NCBI RefSeq assembly: GCF_005938125.1
Contig: NZ_VCQN01000001.1
Coordinates: 62,001 to 126,000 of the forward strand
Length of the DNA stretch: 64,000 nucleotides
Source: Bacillus sp. BHET2
GTDB taxonomy: Bacteria > Bacillota > Bacilli > Bacillales > Bacillaceae_B
Direction of reading: 5' to 3'
Part shown: positions 7,807-16,200 of the stretch, piece by piece
Layout: each line of letters starts with the position of its first letter
Numbering within the stretch: the first letter of the stretch is position 1
Program-made: the position numbers and the translations under genes
Notes under the pieces: model-generated
What the model was told of the DNA's origin: nothing
Databases searched by the model: none
Seen by the model: only the letters and a program-made list of their open reading frames with translations

Positions 7807-9231
7807 TTGGCAGAAGAATATGATTTAGTCATTCTAGGGGGAGGTACAGGTGGTTACGTAGCTGCCATCCGTGCTTCTCAACTTGGTTTAAAAACAGCAA
7901 TCGTGGAAAAAGGGAAGCTTGGAGGAACATGCTTACATAAAGGATGTATACCTAGTAAAGCCTTGCTTCGCAGTGCTGAAGTATATGCAACAGCTAAACA
8001 TAGTGAAGACTTTGGAGTGAAAATCAATGGAGTAGAACTTGATTTCACGAAAGTTCAATCAAGGAAAGACGGGATTGTGGAACAGCTTCATAAAGGCGTT
8101 CAACACCTGATGAAACAAGGGAAAATCGATGTCTTTGAAGGACTTGGACGTATTCTTGGACCTTCCATCTTCTCCCCAATGCCTGGAACGGTTTCTGTGG
8201 AAATGAATAATGGTGATGATAACCCGATGCTTATTCCGAAGAATGTCATTGTCGCTACTGGATCAAGACCACGCTCACTGCCTGGACTAGATATAGATGG
8301 TGAATATGTATTATCTTCTGATGAAGCGCTTACACTAGAGGAGCTTCCAAAGTCGATCATCATCGTTGGAGGCGGAGTCATCGGAATCGAATGGGCTTCC
8401 ATGCTTTCAGATTTTGATGTAGATGTAACCGTTGTTGAATATGCGGATGCAATCGTTCCTACTGAAGACCATGAAATTTCAAAAGAAATGCAGCGTTTAA
8501 TGAAGAAAAAAGGAGTCAAAATCGTTACAGGAGCAAAAGTGCTTCCTGAGTCTCTGGAAAAAGGGGACGGAGAAGTTACGATTACTGCAGAGCATAAAGG
8601 AGAGCAAAAATCCTTTACAGCAGAAAAGATCCTTGTATCGGTTGGTCGTCAGGCAAATGTGGAAGGAATCGGGCTTGAAAATACTGATATTAAAATCGAA
8701 AGAGGTTTCGTACAAGTCAATGATTCCTTCCAAACAAAAGAATCTCACATTTATGCGATCGGTGATGTGATTGGTGGTCTTCAATTAGCGCACGTCGCTT
8801 CTCATGAGGGAATCAATGCCGTTGAACATATGGCGAATGAAAAACCTCATCCGATTGACTACTCACTGATTTCAAAGTGCATCTACAGTAACCCTGAGAT
8901 CGCAAGTGTCGGGATCACCGAACAGGAAGCGAAAGAAAAGGGATATAACGTTAAGGTTGGAAAATTCAGCTTCAGGGCAATTGGTAAAGCGCTTGTTTAC
9001 GGTGAATCAGACGGCTTTGTCAAAATTATTGCAGACTCTGACTCAGATGACATACTTGGCGTGCATATGATTGGTCCGCACGTAACCGACATGATTTCAG
9101 AAGCAGGACTGGCTAAAGTGTTAGATGCAACACCATGGGAAATCGCACATACGATCCACCCGCATCCATCCCTTTCCGAAGCCATCGGAGAAGCGGCCCT
9201 TGCAGTGGATGGTAAGGCAATTCATTCATAA
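7807..9231 (+). CDS. lpdV: Dihydrolipoyl dehydrogenase (E3) of the Bkd complex
   Basis: A 474-residue flavoprotein that reoxidises the lipoyl groups of BkdB with NAD. FAD-binding GGGTGGYVAA starts at residue 11; the redox disulfide is Cys42/Cys47 in GGTCLHKGCIPSK; NAD-binding GGGVIGIEWAS is near residue 188; the C-terminal HPHPSLSEA holds the active-site His-Glu pair. Start TTG 7807 follows AAGGAGGA (7792-7799). The name lpdV fits its place within the branched-chain operon; it is distinct from the pyruvate-complex E3 expected elsewhere in the genome. A strong hairpin follows the stop. Confidence 0.95.
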   Translation: MAEEYDLVILGGGTGGYVAAIRASQLGLKTAIVEKGKLGGTCLHKGCIPSKALLRSAEVYATAKHSEDFGVKINGVELDFTKVQSRKDGIVEQLHKGVQHLMKQGKIDVFEGLGRILGPSIFSPMPGTVSVEMNNGDDNPMLIPKNVIVATGSRPRSLPGLDIDGEYVLSSDEALTLEELPKSIIIVGGGVIGIEWASMLSDFDVDVTVVEYADAIVPTEDHEISKEMQRLMKKKGVKIVTGAKVLPESLEKGDGEVTITAEHKGEQKSFTAEKILVSVGRQANVEGIGLENTDIKIERGFVQVNDSFQTKESHIYAIGDVIGGLQLAHVASHEGINAVEHMANEKPHPIDYSLISKCIYSNPEIASVGITEQEAKEKGYNVKVGKFSFRAIGKALVYGESDGFVKIIADSDSDDILGVHMIGPHVTDMISEAGLAKVLDATPWEIAHTIHPHPSLSEAIGEAALAVDGKAIHS

Positions 9232-9252
9232 GAAAATTAATTATTTAAATAG

Positions 9253-9280
9253 AAAAGGTAGAAATCCTTTCTACCTTTTT
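9253..9280 (+). terminator. Intrinsic-type terminator inside the bkd operon
   Basis: AAAAGGTAGAAA (9253-9264), loop TCC, TTTCTACCTTTT (9268-9279) and one more T: a perfect 12-bp stem with a T tract. It stands between lpdV and bkdAA, which run in the same direction. Either readthrough is partial or bkdAA has its own promoter; no clear promoter is visible in the remaining 30 bases. Confidence 0.8.
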
Positions 9281-9311
9281 CAACCATTAGATTGTGTAGG
9301 AGGTAAAGAAT

Positions 9312-10310
9312 ATGGCAGAGAATCGTCATGAAGAATTAGGGCTTTCCAATGAGAAAGTATTAGAAATGTATGAAACCATGCTACTTGCCAGAAAAATCGA
9401 TGAGCGCATGTGGTTACTGAATCGTTCAGGTAAAATTCCGTTTGTTATTTCTTGTCAAGGGCAAGAAGCGGCTCAAGTAGGTGCTGCGTTCGCATTAGAT
9501 CGTGAAAAAGATTATGTTCTTCCGTATTATCGTGACATGGGTGTTGTTTTAGCATTCGGGATGACGACCCAAGAATTAATGCTTTCTGGATTTGCAAAAG
9601 CAGAGGATCCAAACTCCGGTGGACGTCAAATGCCTGGTCACTTTGGACAAAAGAAGAATAATATCGTAACTGGTTCATCTCCTGTAACCACTCAAGTGCC
9701 ACATGCCGTTGGTATTGCGCTTGCAGGTAAAATGGAGAAGAAAGACTTGGTTACCTTCGTGACATTTGGTGAAGGATCTTCCAACCAAGGGGATTTCCAT
9801 GAAGGTGCAAACTTTGCAGGTGTACATAAACTACCGGTTATTTTCATGTGTGAAAATAATAAGTACGCGATATCGGTTCCTATTGAAAAACAATTGGCGT
9901 GTGAGAATGTATCTGATCGTGCGATTGGATATGGAATGCCTGGAATCACGGTTGATGGAAATGATCCAATTGAAGTGTATAAAGTTGTGAAAGAAGCAGC
10001 GGATCGTGGTCGTCGTGGGGAAGGTCCGACTCTTGTTGAAACAGTTTCGTATCGCTTGACCCCTCACTCTTCAGATGATGATGACAGAAGTTACCGTTCT
10101 CCAGACGAAGTAGCGAAAGCGAAAACAAATGATCCAATCATCACGTTTGGTGCTTATCTGAAAGAAACAGGCGTTATGAATGACGACATTGAAAAAGAAA
10201 TCAATGATCGTATTATGAAACTCGTGAACGAAGCAACGGATTATGCAGAAAACGCTCCATATGCTGAAGCAGAATCAGCAATGAAGTACGTTTACGCAGA
10301 AGAGAAGTAA
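9312..10310 (+). CDS. bkdAA: Branched-chain 2-oxo acid dehydrogenase E1 alpha
   Basis: A 332-residue thiamine-diphosphate-binding alpha subunit; with BkdAB it decarboxylates branched keto acids and acylates the lipoyl domain of BkdB. The ThDP/Mg motif runs from GEGSSNQGDFHEG (about 155) to CENNKYAISVP (about 182). The loop HSSDDDDRSYRSPDE near 252 is the conserved E1-alpha loop that contacts the cofactor. AGGAGGTAAAG precedes ATG 9312. bkdAB follows after 14 bases, as expected for equimolar subunits. Confidence 0.96.
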   Translation: MAENRHEELGLSNEKVLEMYETMLLARKIDERMWLLNRSGKIPFVISCQGQEAAQVGAAFALDREKDYVLPYYRDMGVVLAFGMTTQELMLSGFAKAEDPNSGGRQMPGHFGQKKNNIVTGSSPVTTQVPHAVGIALAGKMEKKDLVTFVTFGEGSSNQGDFHEGANFAGVHKLPVIFMCENNKYAISVPIEKQLACENVSDRAIGYGMPGITVDGNDPIEVYKVVKEAADRGRRGEGPTLVETVSYRLTPHSSDDDDRSYRSPDEVAKAKTNDPIITFGAYLKETGVMNDDIEKEINDRIMKLVNEATDYAENAPYAEAESAMKYVYAEEK

Positions 10311-10324
10311 GGGGGAATTCAATC

Positions 10325-11308
10325 ATGCCAGTAATTTCATATATCGATGCTGTAACAATGGCAATTAGAGAAGAAATGGAACGGGACGATAAAGTATTTG
10401 TTCTTGGAGAAGATGTTGGTAAAAAAGGTGGAGTATTTAAAGCGACTCACGGATTGTACGATCAATTTGGGGAAGAACGTGTCATTGATACACCACTAGC
10501 AGAATCCGCAATCGCAGGAGTCGGAATTGGAGCTGCGATGTATGGAATGAGACCGATTGCTGAAATGCAGTTTGCTGATTTTATTATGCCTGCAGTGAAC
10601 CAAATCATTTCTGAAGCTTCACGTATTCGTTATCGTTCAAATAATGATTGGAGCTGTCCAATGGTCATACGTGCTCCTTATGGTGGTGGAGTGCACGGAG
10701 CTCTTTATCATTCACAATCCGTCGAGGCCGTTTTTGCGAATCAGCCTGGATTGAAAATTGTCATGCCATCAACACCTTATGATGTAAAAGGGTTATTGAA
10801 AGCGGCTATCCGTGATGAAGATCCGGTTCTATTCTTTGAACACAAACGGGCTTACCGTCTAATCAAAGGTGAAGTGCCTGATGATGATTATACCCTTCCA
10901 ATTGGAAAAGCAGATGTGAAGCGTGAAGGAGAAGACATAACGGTCATCACGTACGGACTTTGTGTTCACTTTGCTCTTCAAGCAGCCGAAAAGCTTGCCG
11001 AAGACGGAATTGAAGCTCACATCTTGGATTTACGTACAATCTATCCATTAGATAAAGAAGCAATTATTGAAGCGGCTTCTAAAACAGGAAAAGTCCTTCT
11101 TGTGACAGAAGACAACAAGGAAGGAAGCATCATGGGTGAGGTTTCTGCAATCATTGCCGAAAACTGTTTATTCGAGCTTGATGCTCCGGTTAAACGTCTT
11201 GCGGGTCCAGATGTACCTAGTATGCCGTATGCACCGACAATGGAGAAATACTTTATGATTAACCCGGACAAAGTTGAAAAAACAATGCGTGAACTTGCAG
11301 AATTTTAA
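10325..11308 (+). CDS. bkdAB: Branched-chain 2-oxo acid dehydrogenase E1 beta
   Basis: A 327-residue beta subunit of the E1 heterotetramer. It carries GEDVGKKGGVFKAT (about 28-41), DTPLAESAIAGVGIG with the conserved Glu that activates ThDP, EMQFADFIMPA, and the transketolase C-terminal domain (LRTIYPLDKEAI, about 240). The start ATG 10325 follows AAGGGGGAA. Length and sequence are typical of Gram-positive BkdAB/PdhB proteins; operon context selects the branched-chain complex. Confidence 0.96.
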   Translation: MPVISYIDAVTMAIREEMERDDKVFVLGEDVGKKGGVFKATHGLYDQFGEERVIDTPLAESAIAGVGIGAAMYGMRPIAEMQFADFIMPAVNQIISEASRIRYRSNNDWSCPMVIRAPYGGGVHGALYHSQSVEAVFANQPGLKIVMPSTPYDVKGLLKAAIRDEDPVLFFEHKRAYRLIKGEVPDDDYTLPIGKADVKREGEDITVITYGLCVHFALQAAEKLAEDGIEAHILDLRTIYPLDKEAIIEAASKTGKVLLVTEDNKEGSIMGEVSAIIAENCLFELDAPVKRLAGPDVPSMPYAPTMEKYFMINPDKVEKTMRELAEF

Positions 11309-11352
11309 TAACAATATTTAACCATTAAACGCACAGTAAGGAGGGTTCCTCA

Positions 11353-12696
11353 TTGGGTATTGAAAATATGAAAATGCCTCAGCTAGGGGAAAGTGTTACA
11401 GAAGGTACAATTAGTAAATGGTTGGTGTCACCTGGTGATACCGTAAATAAATACGATCCGATTGCAGAAGTTCAGACGGATAAAGTAAATGCAGAAGTGC
11501 CATCATCCTTTACAGGAACAATTAAAGATTTAATTGCTGAAGAAGGAGATACCCTCGAAGTCGGAGAAATCATCTGTTCGATCGAGATTGAAGGAGGAGG
11601 CTCGGCACCTTCAAAAGAAGCTCCAACAGAAGCTCCAACAGAAGCTCCAACAGAAGCTCCAAAAGAGAAAACCGGTGAAGCAGATCAAGTTGCTCCAAAA
11701 CCACAAGCTCCTAGCAAAGATAGTGGGAATAAGGCAAGGTATTCTCCAGCGGTATTAAAGCTTTCTCAAGAGAACGATATTGATTTGAACCAAGTGGAAG
11801 GCACTGGTAATGGTGGTCGAATCACTCGGAAAGATTTAAAGAAAATCATTGAGTCTGGTAATATTCCGAAAGCAGGCGAAGCTCCTTCTCCTAAGACGGA
11901 AGCTCCTGCCACCCAGCAGGCATCTGTGAAGGCAGATACGCCACAACAGCCAGCCAAACAAGCTGCTCCTGCAGGTAATGTTCCTGTTAGTCCGGGGGAT
12001 ATTGAAATCCCTGTTTCAGGGATTCGCAAAGCCATTGCAGCGAACATGGTTAGAAGTAAGCATGAAGCACCACACGCGTGGACGATGATGGAAGTGGATG
12101 TAACGAATCTTGTAGATTATAGAAATTCTCTCAAGACAGACTTCAAACAGCGTGAAGGATTTAACCTGACATTCTTCGCATTCTTCGTGAAAGCTGTAGC
12201 TCAAGCTCTTAAAGAGTATCCACAAATCAATTCTATGTGGGCAGGCGACAAGATTGTTCAGAAGAAAGACATCAATCTGTCCATTGCAGTTGCAACAGAT
12301 GACGCATTATATGTTCCAGTAATCAAGAATGCTGACGAAAAAACAATCAAAGGCATCGCAAGAGAAATTACTGAGCTTGCTGGAAAAGTACGGAGCGGTA
12401 AATTAACTTCCCAAGATATGCAGGGAGGAACATTTACTGTGAATAATACCGGGTCATTTGGTTCGGTACAATCGATGGGTATCATTAATTATCCGCAAGC
12501 AGCGATTCTTCAAGTAGAATCGATCGTGAAACGTCCGGTTGTCATGAACAACGGAATGATTGCCGTTCGAGATATGGTGAACTTATGTATGTCACTTGAT
12601 CACCGCGTACTGGACGGTTTGGTATGTGGAAGATTCTTGCAGCGTGTAAAAGAAATATTAGAAAATACTTCGAAAGAAAATACATCTGTCTATTAA
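11353..12696 (+). CDS. bkdB: Branched-chain 2-oxo acid dehydrogenase E2 (lipoyl acyltransferase)
   Basis: A 447-residue core subunit. An N-terminal lipoyl domain has the modified Lys44 in VQTDKVNAEV. A linker follows with four EAPT/EAPK units, then the E1/E3-binding domain from about residue 127 (ARYSPAVLKLSQEN...GTGNGGRITRKDL), a second Ala/Pro/Gln-rich linker, and the catalytic domain with MSLDHRVLDG (His-Asp pair) near the end. It transfers the branched acyl group to CoA. Start TTG 11353 follows AAGGAGGG. The long terminator after it closes the operon. Confidence 0.96.
   Translation: MGIENMKMPQLGESVTEGTISKWLVSPGDTVNKYDPIAEVQTDKVNAEVPSSFTGTIKDLIAEEGDTLEVGEIICSIEIEGGGSAPSKEAPTEAPTEAPTEAPKEKTGEADQVAPKPQAPSKDSGNKARYSPAVLKLSQENDIDLNQVEGTGNGGRITRKDLKKIIESGNIPKAGEAPSPKTEAPATQQASVKADTPQQPAKQAAPAGNVPVSPGDIEIPVSGIRKAIAANMVRSKHEAPHAWTMMEVDVTNLVDYRNSLKTDFKQREGFNLTFFAFFVKAVAQALKEYPQINSMWAGDKIVQKKDINLSIAVATDDALYVPVIKNADEKTIKGIAREITELAGKVRSGKLTSQDMQGGTFTVNNTGSFGSVQSMGIINYPQAAILQVESIVKRPVVMNNGMIAVRDMVNLCMSLDHRVLDGLVCGRFLQRVKEILENTSKENTSVY
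11617..11664 (+). repeat. 12-bp tandem repeat coding the bkdB linker
   Basis: GAAGCTCCAACA occurs three times in a row (11617-11652), and a fourth copy ends AAAA instead of AACA. It encodes EAPT units of the flexible linker behind the lipoyl domain. Near-identical copies suggest recent slippage, so copy number may vary between strains. Confidence 0.9.
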
Positions 12697-12699
12697 TAG

Positions 12700-12738
12700 A
12701 AATGGGGACTAACCATAGGTGGTTAGTCCCCATTTTTT
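12700..12738 (+). terminator. Terminator of the bkd operon
   Basis: AAATGGGGACTAACCA (12700-12715) pairs with TGGTTAGTCCCCATTT (12720-12735) over 16 bp with a 4-base loop, followed by a T run. Confidence 0.96.
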
Positions 12739-13208
12739 TATGCCAGTAGATAGAATGGGTCATATCATCACTACATTTCATAATTAGAGTAGGGAAATAT
12801 TCCTAGAATATTACTAGAAGAATATTCTAGGAATATCCCATTTTCTATGAGCAGGACATTTTCCTAATCAGAGCACGCAAGAATCTCCTCTATATACCTT
12901 ATCGCTCATTTATCTCTTCCTTCATTTGAAGAAATATTAATTCCCGGTCATTTTACCCCAATAAAAGTGCAATTGTAACTAAAATATTCCTACAGTAATA
13001 TTTGACGCGTAACTATGTGCCTATGTAAATGTGAATGAGTTGTGACTATTCTATCAATTACTGAATATTCAGATTTATTTCGACATATATTTACAACGTT
13101 CCACGCCCTTTGTTGGTTATCTTTGGATTAACATCTACTATTTTCCAAGTAGGTGAATGAGGAGGTGACAAATTTAAGGTGGAATCAAAATGACTGGGAG
13201 GGAATTAG
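12739..13208. other. Long untranslated region before bpr
   Basis: There is no credible gene in this 470-base stretch. It holds a 16-bp inverted repeat (12797-12836), a further AATATTCCTA at 12982-12991, TTGACG at 13002-13007 as a possible -35, TTCGACA at 13079-13085 (reverse of a TGTCGAA Spo0A box), and a nine-codon reading frame ending inside bpr. The size suggests multi-input control of the protease, which is inference. Confidence 0.6.
12797..12836. repeat. 16-bp perfect inverted repeat upstream of bpr
   Basis: ATATTCCTAGAATATT (12797-12812), spacer of 8, AATATTCTAGGAATAT (12821-12836). No T run follows, so it is more likely an operator or cruciform than a terminator. Each arm also contains the shorter palindrome-like TATTCCTAGAATA. 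Confidence 0.8.
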
Positions 13209-13219
13209 ATGAAAGTTAG
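13190..13219 (+). CDS. Nine-codon leader reading frame overlapping the bpr start
   Basis: ATG 13190 stands seven bases after AAGGTGG (13176-13182) and reads MTGRELDES to TAG 13217, overlapping the first codons of bpr in another frame. The good site and overlap would allow translational coupling. It could be chance; the peptide itself is unlikely to have a function. Confidence 0.3.
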   Translation: MTGRELDES

Positions 13220-16200
13220 AAAGGGAAAGATAAAATGGTTATCCATTCTACTCAGCTTAGTAATGTTTGTTCCTTTGATGTTTCCATTCAATGCAGGGGC
13301 TGCAAACACCTCACAATCTGCACTAGTGAAAGAAAAACCATCCACTTCAGCAAAAGACTCAGCAAAAGTCAGCCCACAATCTAAGATCACATCAGCCTTA
13401 CAGGATCAATTCAAGAAAGAGAAGCACGTCACATACTTAGTGAAATTCAAGGATCAGCTCGATCCTGAGGCAGTAGCTAAAAAAGCGACCGTTAAAGCGG
13501 AAAAGCAGAAACTGTCTGCTAATAGTAAAAAACTATTAACGCGAAATATGGTCGTTTCTGAACTTCGGGCTACTGCCCTTGAATCTCAAGCACAAGTGAA
13601 AGAATACTTAACGAAAGAGAAGAAGTCAGGCGCAGTGAAGGAAATCAAAGACTTCTATGTTGTAAACGGAATGGCCGTTACAAGTACAAAGAAAGTCATG
13701 GAGAAAATTTCAACCTTTGCAGAAGTGGATAAAATCCTGCCGAATGAAACGAGACAAATAATCCAGCCTGCCAAGGCAAAGGCTTCTTCCGGGGCTGTAC
13801 TGGACAAGGAAGCCAATAATAGTCCGGCATCGATAGAGTGGAATATCGACCGGGTTGGAGCACCGGCGGTTTGGGAAATGGGGATCGACGGCGCGGGAAC
13901 GGTCATAGCCTCTATTGACACCGGTGTACAGTGGGATCACCCAGCATTAAAAGAAAAATATAGAGGGTATGATCCTCAAAATCCTGGTTCACCAGACCAC
14001 GAATTCAACTGGTTTGATGCGACAGCCGGACAGAGTGCACCTTATGATGATCAGGGACACGGAACACACACTGTCGGAACTATGGTCGGGTCTGATCCTG
14101 ACGGAGGCAATCAGATTGGTGTAGCTCCAGGTGCCAAGTGGATCGCCGTCAAAGCGTTTACAGCAGATGGCGGAACAGATGTGGATTTACTGGAAGCAGG
14201 GGAATGGATCCTGGCTCCTAAGGATGCAGAAGGAAATCCTCATCCTGAAATGGCTCCTGATGTTGTCAATAACTCTTGGGGCGGTGGAGCAGGACTTGAT
14301 GAGTGGTACCGGGATATGGTATCTGCATGGAGAGCGGCAGAAATATTCCCTGAGTTCTCCGCTGGAAATACAACTTTATTCAATCCTGGAGGACCCGGTT
14401 CAATTGCGAACCCGGCAAACTATCCGGAGTCTTTCGCGACAGGTGCAACGGATATAAATGATCAACTGGGCAGCTTCTCATTACAGGGACCTTCTCCTTA
14501 TGAAGAGATTAAACCTGAGATTGCAGCACCTGGAGTGAATATTCGTTCTTCCGTTCCCGGAGGCAATTATGAAGGCGGTTGGAACGGAACATCAATGGCC
14601 GGTCCTCATGTAACGGCTGTAGCCGCTTTATTAAGACAGGTGGATGCAAGCTTAACAGTGGATGAAATCGAAGAAATTCTTATGACGACCGCTGTTCCGT
14701 TAACGGACGGAACGTTCCCGGATTCGCCAAATAACGGATATGGCCATGGGCTGGTTAATGCGTTTGATGCTGTATCATCCGTTATGAGCGGGATCGGGAA
14801 AGTGAAAGGGCAGGTTGCTAAAGAAGGTGATGACTCGGAAGCTCCGGTCATTACTCATGAAGCACCTACAGAAGCTTTCAAAGAAATGAATTTACCATTA
14901 CAAGCAGAAGTAAGCGACAATATAAGCGTAACAAACGTCACACTCCACTATCAGAATCAGCAAGGTGACTGGGTATCGGTCGATGCTGCGAAAACCTCAG
15001 GCGACTATAAGTCAGGAACCTATGAAGCCACGATACCCGGAGAGGACCTCACAGGAGATGTAGTCACGTATAAATGGTTGGCATTGGACTTCGGGGGGAA
15101 TGAAGTCGAATCAGAACCTTTTACGGTCAATCTTCTACCAGGAATAACAGTCGGGTTTGAGCAGGACTTTGAAGCTGCTGCTACTGGGTGGACTTCATAT
15201 GGTCCAGGAAACAGCTGGGAGCAGGGAGTACCGGAAAGTGGTCCAGGAAATGCAACTTCTGGAGACAACGTATATGCCACAAATCTGGGTGGTACGTATG
15301 ACAACAGTGCAAACATGTCACTTCAGATGCCTCCGATCGATTTACCTGATGGGGCAAGCTTCTTACAATTCAAGCAGTGGCATGAACTTGAACGAAACTA
15401 TGATTATGGTCATGTGTTTGTATCCACCGATGGGGAAGAGTGGACACAAATGATTCGAGTCAATGGGGATTCAGAAGGTTGGATCGACGGTGAAGTGGAT
15501 CTAAGTCAATATGCCGGCCAGCGCATTTACATCGCATTCAATGTTACCTCCGATGGAAGCGTTGTGAAACAAGGATGGTATCTTGATGATGTGAAGCTGA
15601 GTGGGGAATCAATCCTTCCAGCTAAGAAAATGAACCTTGGGTTGAAATCGAAGGATGAGAAATCAACTTCAGTTTCAAAAAAACCAAAAGTAAATCCTGA
15701 AGACATTACAGTAGCAAAACAAGTAGCGAAAGATGGAAAAAATGCTGAATCAGGTCCAGCGCCTGTACTTCTTCCACTACAGGCAGAGGTGAATGTTTTA
15801 GAAACAGGTCGCTCGGTTTATACGAATCCTGCCGATGGATCGTATGAAATGACTCATGCAGCTGGGGAGTTCACGCTTCAAGCATCAACGTATGGGTTCA
15901 GATCCCAAACACAAAATGTAACAATTGAAGCCGATCAAACATCTACTGCTAACTTCATTCTGGAAGAAATCCCTCAAGGGAATATAACCGGAACCGTGAC
16001 AAATGAAATGTCAGGGGAACCGGTTGAAGGAGCGACAGTCTTCTTACTTGAAGATGCTGTGGTAGAGCCCGTTGAAACAAATGCAAATGGAGAATATGAA
16101 TTAGAAGCTTATGAAGGGGACTATACCCTTAAAGTGGTGGCCCCTTATTACTATAGTAAGGAAATGAGCGTCACAGTTGAAGGTGGAGAAGTTACAACAG

